Positions 10,231-20,754 of a stretch of DNA of 64,000 nucleotides are shown one piece after another. This DNA is from Rhizophagus irregularis (taxonomy: Eukaryota > Glomeromycota > Glomeromycetes > Glomerales > Glomeraceae): positions 2,542,001 through 2,606,000 of the forward strand of contig NC_089441.1 in the NCBI RefSeq assembly GCF_026210795.1, read 5' to 3'. A model generated the notes under the pieces. The model did not search any database, was not told where the DNA came from, and was given only the letters and a program-made list of their open reading frames with translations. The translations under genes were made by a program, and so were the position numbers. The number at the start of each line of letters is the position of its first letter. Positions within the stretch are counted from its first letter, which is position 1.

Positions 10231-11515
10231 ATGACAGTTAGTGATACTGCAGCTAACCCATCCGAGCTTGCCCCGAAAGGGCGCTCTGAAGAAGCTGAGA
10301 CAACGCAATGCTGAGTTTGAGGCCGAGCTTGAGGCAGAGCGTGAAGAAAAGAGAATAAGCGCTTTTTCACTCATGGAAGAAATTGACAAGCTTAAGAAGA
10401 AGAATGCTGACCTCTTTGCTGAGAATTTCGATCTTAAACGTGAGGTAGCGAAACTCAGGGAGGAACTTGGGAACAGAATTGAGGAATTGGAAAAGAATAG
10501 AGCGGATAATGATGCTGAGAACATTAAGCGTGATGCTGAGAATGCTGAGCTTAAGGTAAGAGTTGCGAAATCTGAGCAGATTTCTCCCGCTAAGGAAGTG
10601 GAAATAGATGAATCAGCGTCCCTTCAGGGGCAGGTTGATGATGCATCCTCTGACTCCAAAGGAGAACCGCCGCTTAGGGGATTTAAGATGGAAGCTAGCG
10701 AGGGTGCTGATTCTGATAAAATCGAAAGTATACAAGGTAGTACAAACCCCATTTCCTTGGGAAACAATGTTTCACGTCAGCACAAAATTGTTTCAAGTCT
10801 GGAGCAAGTTAAGCCTGTTTACTCTGCTACCGACGATTCTGATGAGATAGAGCTTATTAAAAATCAGAATGTAGAACTTGATCTAATATGTGATTTACAG
10901 AGTTGTATTATTGTTCCACCCAATGAACAACATTCGTCTTCTAACGAAGTGCGTGATCAAACCACAACACAAAATTAATCCATTTGTTTCGAAAAGCACT
11001 ACAGGCTGGATATGAAGAGATTTTATCTCGGGTTCATTATTCAGATAATTTCAAAAATAAAGTTGCTGATGATAAAACCACAAGAACACTAATATATAAG
11101 GAAATGTTAGAACATCTAGCTGGTGTTACGCCAGTTTCCAAGACACTTAGAGCCAAAAAAATTTGCAAATTGTTTGGAGAAAACGGAGTAGGAATTGATA
11201 AGATTAAATATGTCATTTGCAGTGCAAATGAGATTTCCAAATTAACTAACGCACAAATTCAAAATGTTATAGACATTTCACCTCGAAACCCATTTCCACG
11301 AAAACCTCATGTGACTTCGAAAATCGCCGATGCTGAGGCTGTTGAATATGACGAGCCAGGTGATGATGATTATAACGTGACGCTTTTGCAAAGAGTATCG
11401 ACTGGAGAGATTAGAAGCAGATGACCCCTTTTCTGAAGAACCTATTGACTCGAATCACCTGATCAATGCTTCGTCGGAATTTCGGTATAAGTATAGCTCG
11501 GTCAAACACCTGTAG
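10231..11515 (+). pseudogene. Frameshifted coiled-coil gene relic
   Basis: The reading frame moves several times. ATG 10231 starts a 27-codon frame (MTVSDTAANPSELAPKG) that stops at 10314. A second frame (10241..10978) carries a long Glu/Lys/Arg heptad coiled coil (about 10290-10570), then an acidic Ser-rich stretch, ending EVRDQTTTQN. A third frame (about 10984..11385) continues with KALQAGYEEILSRVHYSDNF and LIYKEMLEHLAGV. Then the second frame resumes near 11385 with EYRLERLEADDPFSEEPIDS and stops at 11515. Each piece looks protein-like and joins the next in register, so I read it as one gene broken by three small indels. A functional gene starting at 10241 and ending at 10978 is an alternative. 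The C-terminal part resembles Rhizophagus multigene proteins; function unknown. Confidence 0.55.
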
Positions 11516-12289
11516 TTGTTGTAGTAAAGTTGGCGTAGCTGCATTTTTTATGCTGTAACGAATCCAGTGATGTCTCGTCATGTTTTGAAACACGTGATAT
11601 AAAACCTGTACCTCATTAATGTCATATGTAAAAGGTCACTTCGTGACTGAAATACGCCGCAGTAACTTCTCCAGGATTACCCCAGCATTAAGAAATTAAG
11701 AAATTAACTATGTGACGGATAATAGGGTGACGAATAAGTTTTTACCTACTCGAAAAAAACTAAGTCCTCAGATACTGTACTAGAAAATGGAAACAGTAAC
11801 GCATGTGACAAAAAACAGTCACGTGAATTTCATGGGACAGGTAGAATCACATGACTTTCAAAATTTTTCTTTTTTTTTGTTCAGGCTGAAACTTATACCT
11901 TTGGATTTAGTGTTGAACCTTAGGAAGTTAATAATAACTGCAGTTTCCATAGCCACACTTAGCCAGTCAAATCACATGAATCACGTGTCTGAGCTTTTTT
12001 TGATGGTTAGTTCAAGTATTAATATCTAAAATAAATCGATTGCTGAAACAATAACTGATACATCAAAAATTGCGAAGATCAATACTATACCACAGGTGAT
12101 ACAAAATAATCTGAATGGTTTGAGGCTTCCTACCTTTAGCCCGCTTTTTTACAGGTTTTCACCAGAAGCAATATTATGCTAACCATCAGATTTATGTTCT
12201 TCCAAAAGCTCGTTATCCCTAAATTCCCTATCGCATACAGAACACTACTTTTCTGCCTGAATTACTATATTCAATGCCATTAGTAGAAC
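11516..12289. other. Intergenic, no gene supported
   Basis: Mixed-composition sequence (less AT-rich than average), including an 80-codon plus frame from 11787 that has no recognisable domain. It may contain decayed coding DNA like its neighbours, but nothing can be named. Confidence 0.3.
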
Positions 12290-12625
12290 TGGCAAAAATT
12301 TATTCTGAATTTCTGAGATGTCGAAGGACTATACGCCTATCTTGAACAATAATATGAATGAATTTGCTGTCATCCACATATTTAAAGTCCTTTAGAAAGT
12401 GAAGCCCTCATATGCTTTTTTTTGTTTGAACACATTTACAACGAATTTGTCTTCATCTTTGAGTTGTTTAGTCTCTTATCATCTTGTTTGATTTGTACGA
12501 ACCATACTTTAATACCGATGGTATCGATCCACTAAATTGTCTCCAGTAATTTTTCTTTGATTGCATCCTTAAGCTCGATGACAAATAATCTGTTAATCAC
12601 TGCAGTTAATGACCTTCGGCCTACA
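12290..12625 (-). pseudogene. Crinkler (CRN) N-terminal domain relic
   Basis: On the minus strand broken frames give, in order, FVIELKDAIKEKL, then (after an in-frame stop) IGIKVWFVQIKQDDKRLNN, then in another frame FKYVDDSKFIHIIVQDRR. This order and spacing (LKDAIKEK, L/V-W-x-V..D, VDD-x-x-IHIIVQ) is that of the ubiquitin-like N-terminal domain of Crinkler proteins, which are abundant in Rhizophagus and oomycetes. There are at least two stops and one frameshift, and no intact C-terminal effector domain follows toward 12150. It lies 0.8 kb from the coiled-coil relic and 2.4 kb from the SAM-domain gene. Confidence 0.5.
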
Positions 12626-12642
12626 GTAAATTATTGTAATAC

Positions 12643-12960
12643 GATAATGAGTATGATATGATCCCTATTGTATGTATGGTATAGTTTTTATTGTCTATAC
12701 TGTATAGTTATTGATTTTATACAGTATTACTTTAAGGTTAGGATTTATAGGGTTAGGATTAGGGTAAGGTTTAAGGGTAAGGATTAAGGTTAGGATTAGG
12801 AGAATTAGAGTTATGGTTAGGGTTAGGGTTAGAGATTTTGCTATTTAAAATATAAAGATTAGAGTAACTATACAGTATGGATAGTATGGATAAAAAAACT
12901 ATGCTATATAAAATGAAAAACTATACTATATATACAACGAAGGTTATATACTCATTATCT
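12643..12960. mobile_element. Foldback element with telomere-like core
   Basis: The arms pair over about 75 bp: 12643..12720 (GATAATGAGTATGATATG ... GTATAGTTTTTATTG ... ACTGTATAGTTATT) and, reversed, 12855..12960 (GATAATGAGTATATAACC ... ACTGTATAGTTACT). The loop holds a degenerate TTAGGG array. There is no coding capacity. No clear target duplication is visible, so the transposon class is open. Confidence 0.65.
12732..12835 (+). repeat. Interstitial telomere-like repeat (TTAGGG)n
   Basis: About seventeen units in 104 bp with the TTAGGG strand on plus: GGTTAGGATTAGGGTAAGG, then variants TTAAGG and TTAGGA, ending TTAGGGTTAGGGTTAG. TTAGGG is the usual fungal telomere unit. The array is degenerate and embedded in an inverted repeat, so it is internal, not a chromosome end. 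Confidence 0.8.
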
Positions 12961-13786
12961 ATATACTCGTAAATTATACCCTTTTAGCATGGTGTTATAT
13001 ATATATGCAAGCTGTAGATTTTGGCAATTGCAAAGTTTTCACCCGCCTACAACATATAATTTTTATTACTAATACTGCTAAGAACCAACAAGCCATTCTC
13101 TTTTATAGCTTATTCAAATTGCCTTCTTCAGTTATTTCCGCTGAAAAATATTTTTATCCTGCGATCTTTCTAAAAAAAACTGTAACTGTAAATACAGAAT
13201 TAATACCCATCGCACGAATATCTAATTGATGATCAATACCTTCTGGAACTGGATCAGGAATGTATGCAAACTATCCTTACGATTGCAGTCATAACTGCGG
13301 TTAGTTACATGCTTAAATTTAGAATACGTGCAAAAAATGGTGCTTTATTTATTCAATACAAAAAAAAGCGAATAACGTTCTAAGATCATATCACCCAGAA
13401 TTATCCTAGTCTATACTGCGCATTTCAGCTCTTTCAGACTCCATAGGAGCAGTTGTTATGCTTGTACTGAGATTCTTTCTGTTCGAGCATATACCAGAGT
13501 AATGATCGGACTTGTCATTAGTGAAACTTTTCTTTCATATCTTCCATCATGACAATAATACCCTTATCTTCGTAATAGCAACTATCATCATACATGTCGT
13601 CAACTCCACAGTAACTCCATTAGTCCTGCCATACTCTATTCTCTTTAACTTGGAAGAATTACCGTAACTATTAAAACATTACGTATTGTAACTTTATTTA
13701 AAAAACGTTAATAAATAATGATTTGATACAAATAAATATTTAAAATAATATTATATCATATATTACTGGAAAGTTTAAATTTTTAA
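12961..13786. other. Intergenic, no gene supported
   Basis: A 74-codon plus frame from 13005 has no domain and no splice partners, and I leave it out. Nothing else is recognisable. Confidence 0.3.
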
Positions 13787-14859
13787 TTAACTATGTAAAT
13801 TATTAAAATTGCTAAACGAATAGTTTAATCCTAGAGAATCAATTTGCTGTTGTTGTTGCAAATTATCTAAATTATCTGCAATAAATACGGACTGATTGTT
13901 AATTCCATCAGAAGTTTCATTTACACTAGAAAACATGACTTTGTTCTTGGTTTAATTGTGATGGACTAACTGAGGAAGAAAAAAAAGTGGGGTCTTGTTG
14001 ATCTTGTTGGAATTGTTGGAATTGATATTGAATATCTAGATTGCTTAAATTTACTAATGGAGAAGACACCCTATAAAAAGTATTATACTTAAAATATACT
14101 TAAAATATATTTAAAATATACTTAATTTAAAAATTGCAAAATACTTATAATATATTTTTAATATATCTAAAATATACTTAAAATTATCTTAAAATATATG
14201 TTTAATATATTTAATTTTTGCCTATATACTTAAAATATATTTAAATTATATTTAAATTAAAATTTAAGTATATTATAAGATTATTATAAGTATATTTTTT
14301 ACATACTTAAAATATACTTAAAATATATTATAAAATATATTATAAGTATATTTTAAGTATGTAAAAAATATATCTATAATATACTTAAATTTTAATTTAA
14401 ATACAATTTAAGTATATTTTAAGTATTTGGGCAAAAATTAAATATATTAGAAATATATTTTAAGATAATTTTAAATACATTTTAAGTATATTATAAGTAT
14501 TTCGCAATTTTTAAATTAAATATATTTTAAGTATATTTTAAATATATTTTAAAAAGTTTTTAATTATATTTTAAATATAAATACTTTTTATAGGGACATA
14601 GGGATTACAACGATATGAAAACCAGGAATTACAAATCTAAAAATATCTGAAACTGAATTAACAGAAGGATTCTGTTGTTCGATGATAGCATTATTATCAT
14701 TTGACGTATAACTGACGTGGCTATTAAATGGACTAGTTGCGGAAAAACCATATTAGTGTAGTTGCAAGCATCATCGCAATGAACATTCAAAGAAGATTAT
14801 CCATTAAAATATATATCAAATGAGTTATTATTGAGTACATCATCATGATTTTGTTCCAT
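13787..14859 (-). pseudogene. Broken Gln/Asn-rich gene, interrupted by a palindromic element
   Basis: The frame begins at ATG 14859 (MEQNHDDVLNNNSFD) and meets an in-frame TAA after about 20 codons. It resumes as SSLNVHCDDACNYTN, shifts frame before TSPFNSHVSYTSNDNN, and runs through SDIFRFVIPGFHIVVIPM to a 527-bp insertion (14069..14595). Beyond it the same frame continues exactly (SSPLVNLSNLDIQYQFQQF), shifts once more in a short T run near 13950, and ends with Gln-rich DNLQQQQQIDSLGLNYSF and TAA at 13787. I do not recognise the family; composition suggests a regulatory or intrinsically disordered protein. Confidence 0.6.
14069..14595. mobile_element. 527-bp near-perfect palindromic MITE
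   Basis: Almost the whole element is one inverted repeat built from ACTTAAAATATACTTAA words, with ends CCCTATAAAAAGTA and TACTTTTTATAGGG. It is flanked by ACA on both sides (14066..14068 and 14596..14598). Removing the element and one ACA restores the host gene frame exactly, which supports a 3-bp target duplication and a PIF/Harbinger-like origin. No transposase is present, so it must have moved in trans. Confidence 0.8.
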
Positions 14860-16236
14860 TGTCAAATTTTTTTGGACGAACGAAAAAAAAAAATAATATT
14901 TTTTTTTTTCAGTGAAGAGGTAAAAGATCAGGCCAAAAGATGTACTCATCAGTTTTATACCAATTTTATTAGTCAATTAATATACCATGTAATATATGCG
15001 GTAAGTTGATTGAAAAAAAAAAGATTTTTAAATGTAAATATTTTTCTTTCTCTCAAGAGCGAAAGAAAAAACATAATTTCCATCATCTTTTATAAGACAC
15101 CGATTTATTGTGTGAACTGCGGTCCAGTTTAAACCACTAATTTTACTAAAAATGGTTGTAATGGTTGTTAATATTTAATATAAACAAAAAATCAATGAAT
15201 TTGACGCGATGTTTTCATCTTGCAGAAAACAAATTGTTGAAAATTTATGCAGATCGTGAATTGCTAACGTCAGACTGATATTTTTTTTTTTTTTGCAGAT
15301 TATAGATTTTCTGTTAGGCCTATCAAAGCCGAATTTGTATTTTATAGTATTGTATTTATAGTATTGTATCATTATGTACTGTATAATGTTGTAGTTTTTG
15401 TTGTGCATGCTTAGCGGAGGTCGATAACTCCAAGGCCTGTTGATATTAAATTTGGGTTCTTTCAATTCTAAGATCATTTCTAAAAAATAAATATTCTTTG
15501 TGGAGTAAACTAGCCTTTTTTTAATGTATAGATGCAATAGAATATTTTCATCAGAACATTTTTAATAATTTAATTAAATTGATTACATATTCATTTGAAA
15601 ATATTTTACTTAAATTTGAATTTGAATCTAAGAATTAAAAAATGATTGTACAAGTTCATGTATAATTACAACAACGAAATTGAATCTAGTTCAAATTAAC
15701 GTAGTTAAAAGAAGTATCAAACATTATTATCTTAAATTCATTAATAGAAAAAAAAAAATATATGGTCATATTACTTAAGAGTCATATTATATTTTCACAT
15801 TCTTATACCGCTTAGACCTTAGAATGTTCAGGATGATGCACTTTTTCGCATTTTTTTTGGTGTGACCGCATTTTTGATTAAATAATCATCACGAATATTT
15901 TCTATTGGTTAAATTTGTTTATAACATGTTGTGATTACTTTTATCATATGTGTTACGAATTTTCATGCAGGTCAAACATTGTTCAGGAAAATTACTTCAG
16001 GGAGTTATTTTTTAAAGTTCCTTTTTTTTAATAAAAAAAAAAAAATTGATTTTTTAAAGTATTTCTTATACAAAAATCTCAAAAATTTTCTACTTTACAT
16101 TAAATAATAATAATAAAAAATATAATATTAATATGATGAAAATAATATTTATAAACCTACAGTATTTTTAATTTTTATCATCATTATTATCATTTTATCA
16201 TTATTATTATTTATTACTATTAAAATCTAATTAATG
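14860..16236. other. Intergenic with one possible coding relic
   Basis: Mostly AT-rich. A minus frame at 15175..15537 has a protein-like stretch (ILELKEPKFNINRPWSYRPP, then YKFGFDRPNRKS) that could be a fragment of a repeated Rhizophagus protein, but it has no start context or neighbours and no known domain. The rest holds nothing I can support. Confidence 0.3.
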
Positions 16237-17099
16237 TTATAATCGATAACCAGGAACTGCTACAAAAATTCCTGTAACGATTATTGAAATTATTAAACTT
16301 TGTAAAAATATTTTGATTCCTTTTTTTACATGTAATGAGTATATATAAGGTTCCATTACACATTGAAATTGAAAGAATGTTGTCTCGCTATATAAAAGAA
16401 ATATATGTTTAATAAAAAAAATTTAAATAATCAAAAAACAAAGATCTTCTTACCTTATTTTTAATAAGACGAATAATGGACTCAATTTAGTTAGATAAGT
16501 AATTAGGCTTTTTACACCTAAAAATATTGGGATAAAACTCTGCAAAAAAAAAAAGAAATGTATATATAATTACTGTTTTCTATGATTATAAAATTTTGAT
16601 ATATAATAACTTATTAATCATTTTACATACCCATAAACGAATTGTTTTTGGTTTTATATCCAAGAAAATTAAACTTAATACTATAGAGAAACCAAGGAAT
16701 AAAAAGAATAAACCTATAAATAATCTCATAATAATTTGTAATTGACTCATATTACCAAAAGCTCTACATTTTAAAAATCTAGGGAAAGGTTCACTTTCCA
16801 TAAAAGTGAAAATTTCTTTTTTAGCTTCATAATAAATCCATGGATCATCTCTTTTATGTTGAGATATTCCTTCTTCTTCTATAGCATGAGTAATTTTTTC
16901 TCGAATATCTCTTGATAATATAATTTCTTTTTCAGATCCTTCAAATATATATTTAAAATAAATTCTTTCCGCAGATTCACGAAGTTCATCCCTTGTAAAT
17001 GGTCTTTCACGATTATGAAATGATGATGTTATATTTGTTTTATTTGAACGAACTGAATTTCGAAATCCTTCATTTTTTTGGTTTTTATCATTATTATTA

Positions 17100-17137
<38 letters not shown>

Positions 17138-17653
17138 ATCTATTGAAATTTCCGTTAAATTTATGCCTAAATTACTGTTTTGTGAAAATGGTGAATCAGG
17201 ACGAGAGGAAGGTTCCCTACCTCCTGAAGTGTATGTATTATTTGAACCACGAGAACTACTACTTAAATATCTTCGAACACTACTATCTACACTAATAAAT
17301 GTATTATATTTTGATTTATCATTCCCATTTTTTGAAGTTCCTGGTCTAAATCTTTCATATTCAGGATATTCAATATTTACATCTAATCCAAGTTTTTTAA
17401 GGTCTTTTACATATGCTTTACATAATATTTCATGTTCTAATACATCAAGATAAAAGTCTAAATATTCAGAAGTATTTTCTCTATCCCTCATATAAAGGTA
17501 AAAGTTGAATAAACATACGGGAGGTGCAGTCTTACGTGAAAGAACCTCTTGTAAAGTTGGTAATCTATCTAATTTATATGAATGATAACGTGCTTTTGCA
17601 AGATGTTGACTTTTTTCTGATGATTTATTTATTGTAATTTCTTGACTGCCCAT
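16237..17653 (-). CDS. RAX1: Rax1-like RGS-domain membrane protein
   Basis: Three exons (17653..16631, 16539..16454, 16387..16237) with compatible phases encode 419 residues. An RGS-like fold is split in two: residues 32-85 (LPTLQEVLSRKTAPP, FNFYLYMRDRENTSEYLDFYLDVLEHE) and 219-300 (FTRDELRESAERIYFKYIFE, AKKEIFTFMESEPFPRFLK). Between them is a Ser-rich, disordered insert with a run of 15 or more Asn. Three or four hydrophobic segments follow (about 305-335, 345-370, 390-419), ending IFVAVPGYRL. This plan matches fungal Rax1 proteins, which act in bud-site or polarity control at the membrane in yeast. The role here is inferred from the family. The last two small exons encode the membrane tail. 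Confidence 0.85.
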
Positions 17654-19290
17654 TATATTATATTAATTAATGTTAAAAGAAAAGGTATATGTTCAATCCA
17701 AAGTTATTTTTTATCTTCTCAAATCTATAAAAAAATATATATATATATGTATATGTATATATATATGTTTATAAAAAACAAAAAGGTAAGGAAAGGAAGG
17801 GAAAGGAAAAAAATCCTTTTGCAGGAGAAAGATAATTTATTTATATGTGAAGAAAATTGGTATGATACATTGGTACTTATAATAAATATCGACAGGTTAC
17901 TTTTGCATTTTCATATAAATAAATGTATCTCAAAAAATTTATATTGTGAAACTTTTGTGGAAATTGCAACTTCGATATACATTTATACACATTATGAGTG
18001 ACCACCATGTGCAGCTTATTTGATGGGAAATTCTAATCTATATATGTTAAACAATTTAACATATCCCTTATCGAGTACTGATAAATAAATAAATTTAATT
18101 TAACCGGTTATTCGATCGATAAATTCCCGTTTTAAAATTAGAATTTTGATTACTTAATATATATACTAAAAGAAAATGCATTATGACAGAAACATGTGGC
18201 GCAATATCCGAAGGTGCTTTTACTGCGGAAATTTATTTTGAAAGCTGAATATGGAAAATATCAAATATAGTTCAGTTATATTTTATATACCCATATATAT
18301 ATATATATATACTACTTGATCGCATTCTATACAAGAAGGTTTATGATAATATTGTTAAACCTCTTTTTTAAATAAGTTTATATTGTCTACGAAGATTTAA
18401 ATATTTGGTCATGTGAACAAATGTTTTATATTTGTATATCAAATTTTTGTGTAATTTATTTTCTTTTTGACCGTTTTTAAAAAAAGGAATGTGCATTTTG
18501 GGAGATTGTTTGAATGTTCATACGTAAATTATTACATATATACATATATGGAAATTTTGATTCGGTTTTATAAATTATCCGATTCATTTCATCCTATTTT
18601 ATACTATTTATAAACTTCGCTTGATCCGCGAAATTAAATAAATAAATAAGTGACTCGTGTTATTTTTTATTTGTCACATGAAATTATAATTTATATAACA
18701 GAAAGTTTTTTCATTCAATTTAAGAATACTATTAAAATTAATTTGTATATCAATCAAAATTGGTCAAATAAGATCCCTACGCCATTTAGCTTTACATTAA
18801 CCTGCACAGCTGCACTGCAACCGTCTGCACGTGCTAAAAAATGAAGGGAACTGTTTATCTTATGGATAGTTTAAAAAAATCTTTTACCTATCCTAAATCA
18901 GGTAATAGAGAAAAATTGCATTTTCCCGTTTGGATTTTCTAAAGAGAAATATGAAACTACGTTATAAAATTCTCAAATATTTTAATAATTATTATATGCT
19001 GTACCTCTATAATATACGTATTCCCAGTATTAGTGACATGTTTGTAAAATTGTAAGTAAAGGAAACAAAATCACATTACGTATTTGTCTTATGAATTTTA
19101 ACCGTATCTCTGGAAGTTTGTTACATTTTTTTTTTTGTTTTCAAGGAATTTTTAAAACGAATGATATCAATCATGTAATGCAAAAATAGGTGATTTGTTT
19201 TCATTACTCTATACATACTCTATACATACTCGATTAGAACTGCCTTTTATTCCCTTTTTATCCGTTTATCCGAACGATTTGATATGCACA
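17654..19290. other. Intergenic, no gene supported
   Basis: Region between the divergent RAX1-like and EMG1 genes. It includes TA dinucleotide runs near 17740 and 18290 and plus frames (17642..18001, 18650..18844) with AT-driven composition and no domains. I see no RNA gene. Confidence 0.4.
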
Positions 19291-19297
19291 TCTTTGA

Positions 19298-19305
19298 TGA
19301 CGTCA
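19298..19305. promoter_or_regulatory. CRE/ATF-type palindrome TGACGTCA
   Basis: A perfect TGACGTCA lies about 76 bp upstream of the EMG1 start codon, within the wider word GATGACGTCATTGACG. bZIP factors of the ATF/CREB group bind this sequence in fungi. Whether it is used here is inference. Confidence 0.4.
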
Positions 19306-19380
19306 TTGACGATCAAGTGTAACATCTAAATTGTGATCGGAAATTAAAAAAATTTGAGAGACTTTTTTTTCTTTTACAAA

Positions 19381-20579
19381 ATGGCAAAAACCAAGAGAAA
19401 GAATAAAAATAAAAAAAATAGAGAAGAGTCTAAACCTTATTCTAATAATCCTCAATCAAATAATAATTCCTCTAAAGTTTCAAGTGATCTTCCTAAACAA
19501 ATTACTAATTCCAATAACGAAAAAATTAATATTTCAATATCTACTCAAACTGATGATAAAAAAAATATTTCAATTGCTACTCAGACTGATGATATTATTT
19601 CAATTACAAAAGATACAATAAATAATAATGATAATAATAATTATTCAAATATAAATACAGATATTTTTCTTGTTCCAAAAGCTCCAAAACTTCCTAAAAC
19701 CTTTAAAGAAAAAGAGTCTACACGTAGATTAATTGTTGTTTTAGATAAAGCGTGCTTAGAAACTTGTAAAGTAACTAATTCTAATAGATCTTCACATTAT
19801 CAATTATTGAATTGTGATGATCAAAAATCTATAAAAAAATTAGGATCCGATCCAACAACTTATAGACCAGATATAACACATCAGGTAAGAAAAATTGATT
19901 TTTCAGCTATATATCAATTTAATGATTTTAATTATTTATTTTTATTAGTGCTTAATGGCTTTGTTAGATAGTCCTTTAAATAAAGCTGGGTTGATGCAAA
20001 TTTATATTCATACAACTAAAAATGTCTTAATTGAGGTCAATCCTCATGTTAGAATACCAAGAACGTTCAAACGTTTTTCAGGGTTGATGGGTAATTGTAA
20101 TTCTCAAATTCTCTCTAATTATTATCTAGAGTCAAAAAACAACTAATTTCTCCTTTGATAATTAGTACAACTCCTACATAAATTAAGTATTCATTCTGTG
20201 GATGGAAACGAAAAGTTATTACGAGTGATAAAAAATCCAATAACAAATTATCTTCCCACAAGCTGTGTTAAATTAGGTATGAATAATAAAAAAATTTATC
20301 CTTTTATTTTTATTTTCATTTTATTTATTTTTTTATTTTATTATTATTTGATTAGCACTTTCATATGATGCTCAACCTGTTCGTCTTTCTCGATATTTAC
20401 CAACAATACCTCCTGATCAATCGATTTGTATTGCTATTGGAGCTATGGCTCACGGCACGGATAATTTTGCTGATGATTGGGTAGATGAGAAAATTGGAAT
20501 TTCTCAATATCCTCTTTCAGCAGCTGTTGCTTGTTCAAAATTTTGTTGTGAATTAGAATCTTTTTGGGGGATTTGGTAA
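19381..20579 (+). CDS. EMG1: 18S rRNA pseudouridine N1-methyltransferase EMG1/NEP1
   Basis: Four exons (19381..19884, 19949..20090, 20166..20276, 20356..20579) give 326 residues. The first ~105 residues are a Lys-rich then Asn/Ser-rich disordered extension. After that the SPOUT methyltransferase matches closely: [90 protein letters not shown], and the terminal [11 protein letters not shown]. Emg1/Nep1 methylates a hypermodified pseudouridine of 18S rRNA and is needed for 40S subunit assembly in the nucleolus. The start at 19381 (AAAATGGC) is preferred over the in-frame ATG at 19354, which would add an odd Phe-rich leader. It converges on BLOC1S2. Confidence 0.95.
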
Positions 20580-20754
20580 AGATTACTTGTAAATTTTTTA
20601 TACATGATATGTCAAAAAATAATAAAAAAAAACTTTTTTTCCAATGAAAAGTTGGTTTATAATTATTAATTATAATAAGTTATAACTATTAAATTAAATA
20701 TTGTTAATAAAAAACTATAGATTTTTTTTCTTTCTTGTAATCTCTAATTAACAT

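Noticed and set aside
12732-12835. True chromosome end
   Set aside because: The TTAGGG repeats are degenerate, only ~104 bp, and followed by 51 kb of ordinary sequence including intact genes.
13005-13229. 74-codon plus frame
   Set aside because: No domain, splice partners or family resemblance; the length is expected by chance in this composition.
17100-17453. Plus frame starting with a poly-Leu run
   Set aside because: It is the antisense of the Asn repeat and RGS exon of the Rax1-like gene; poly-Leu only mirrors poly-Asn codons and is not a signal peptide.
19354-19380. Upstream in-frame ATG of EMG1
   Set aside because: It adds MRDFFFFYK, unlike family N-termini, and has poorer start context than the ATG at 19381.
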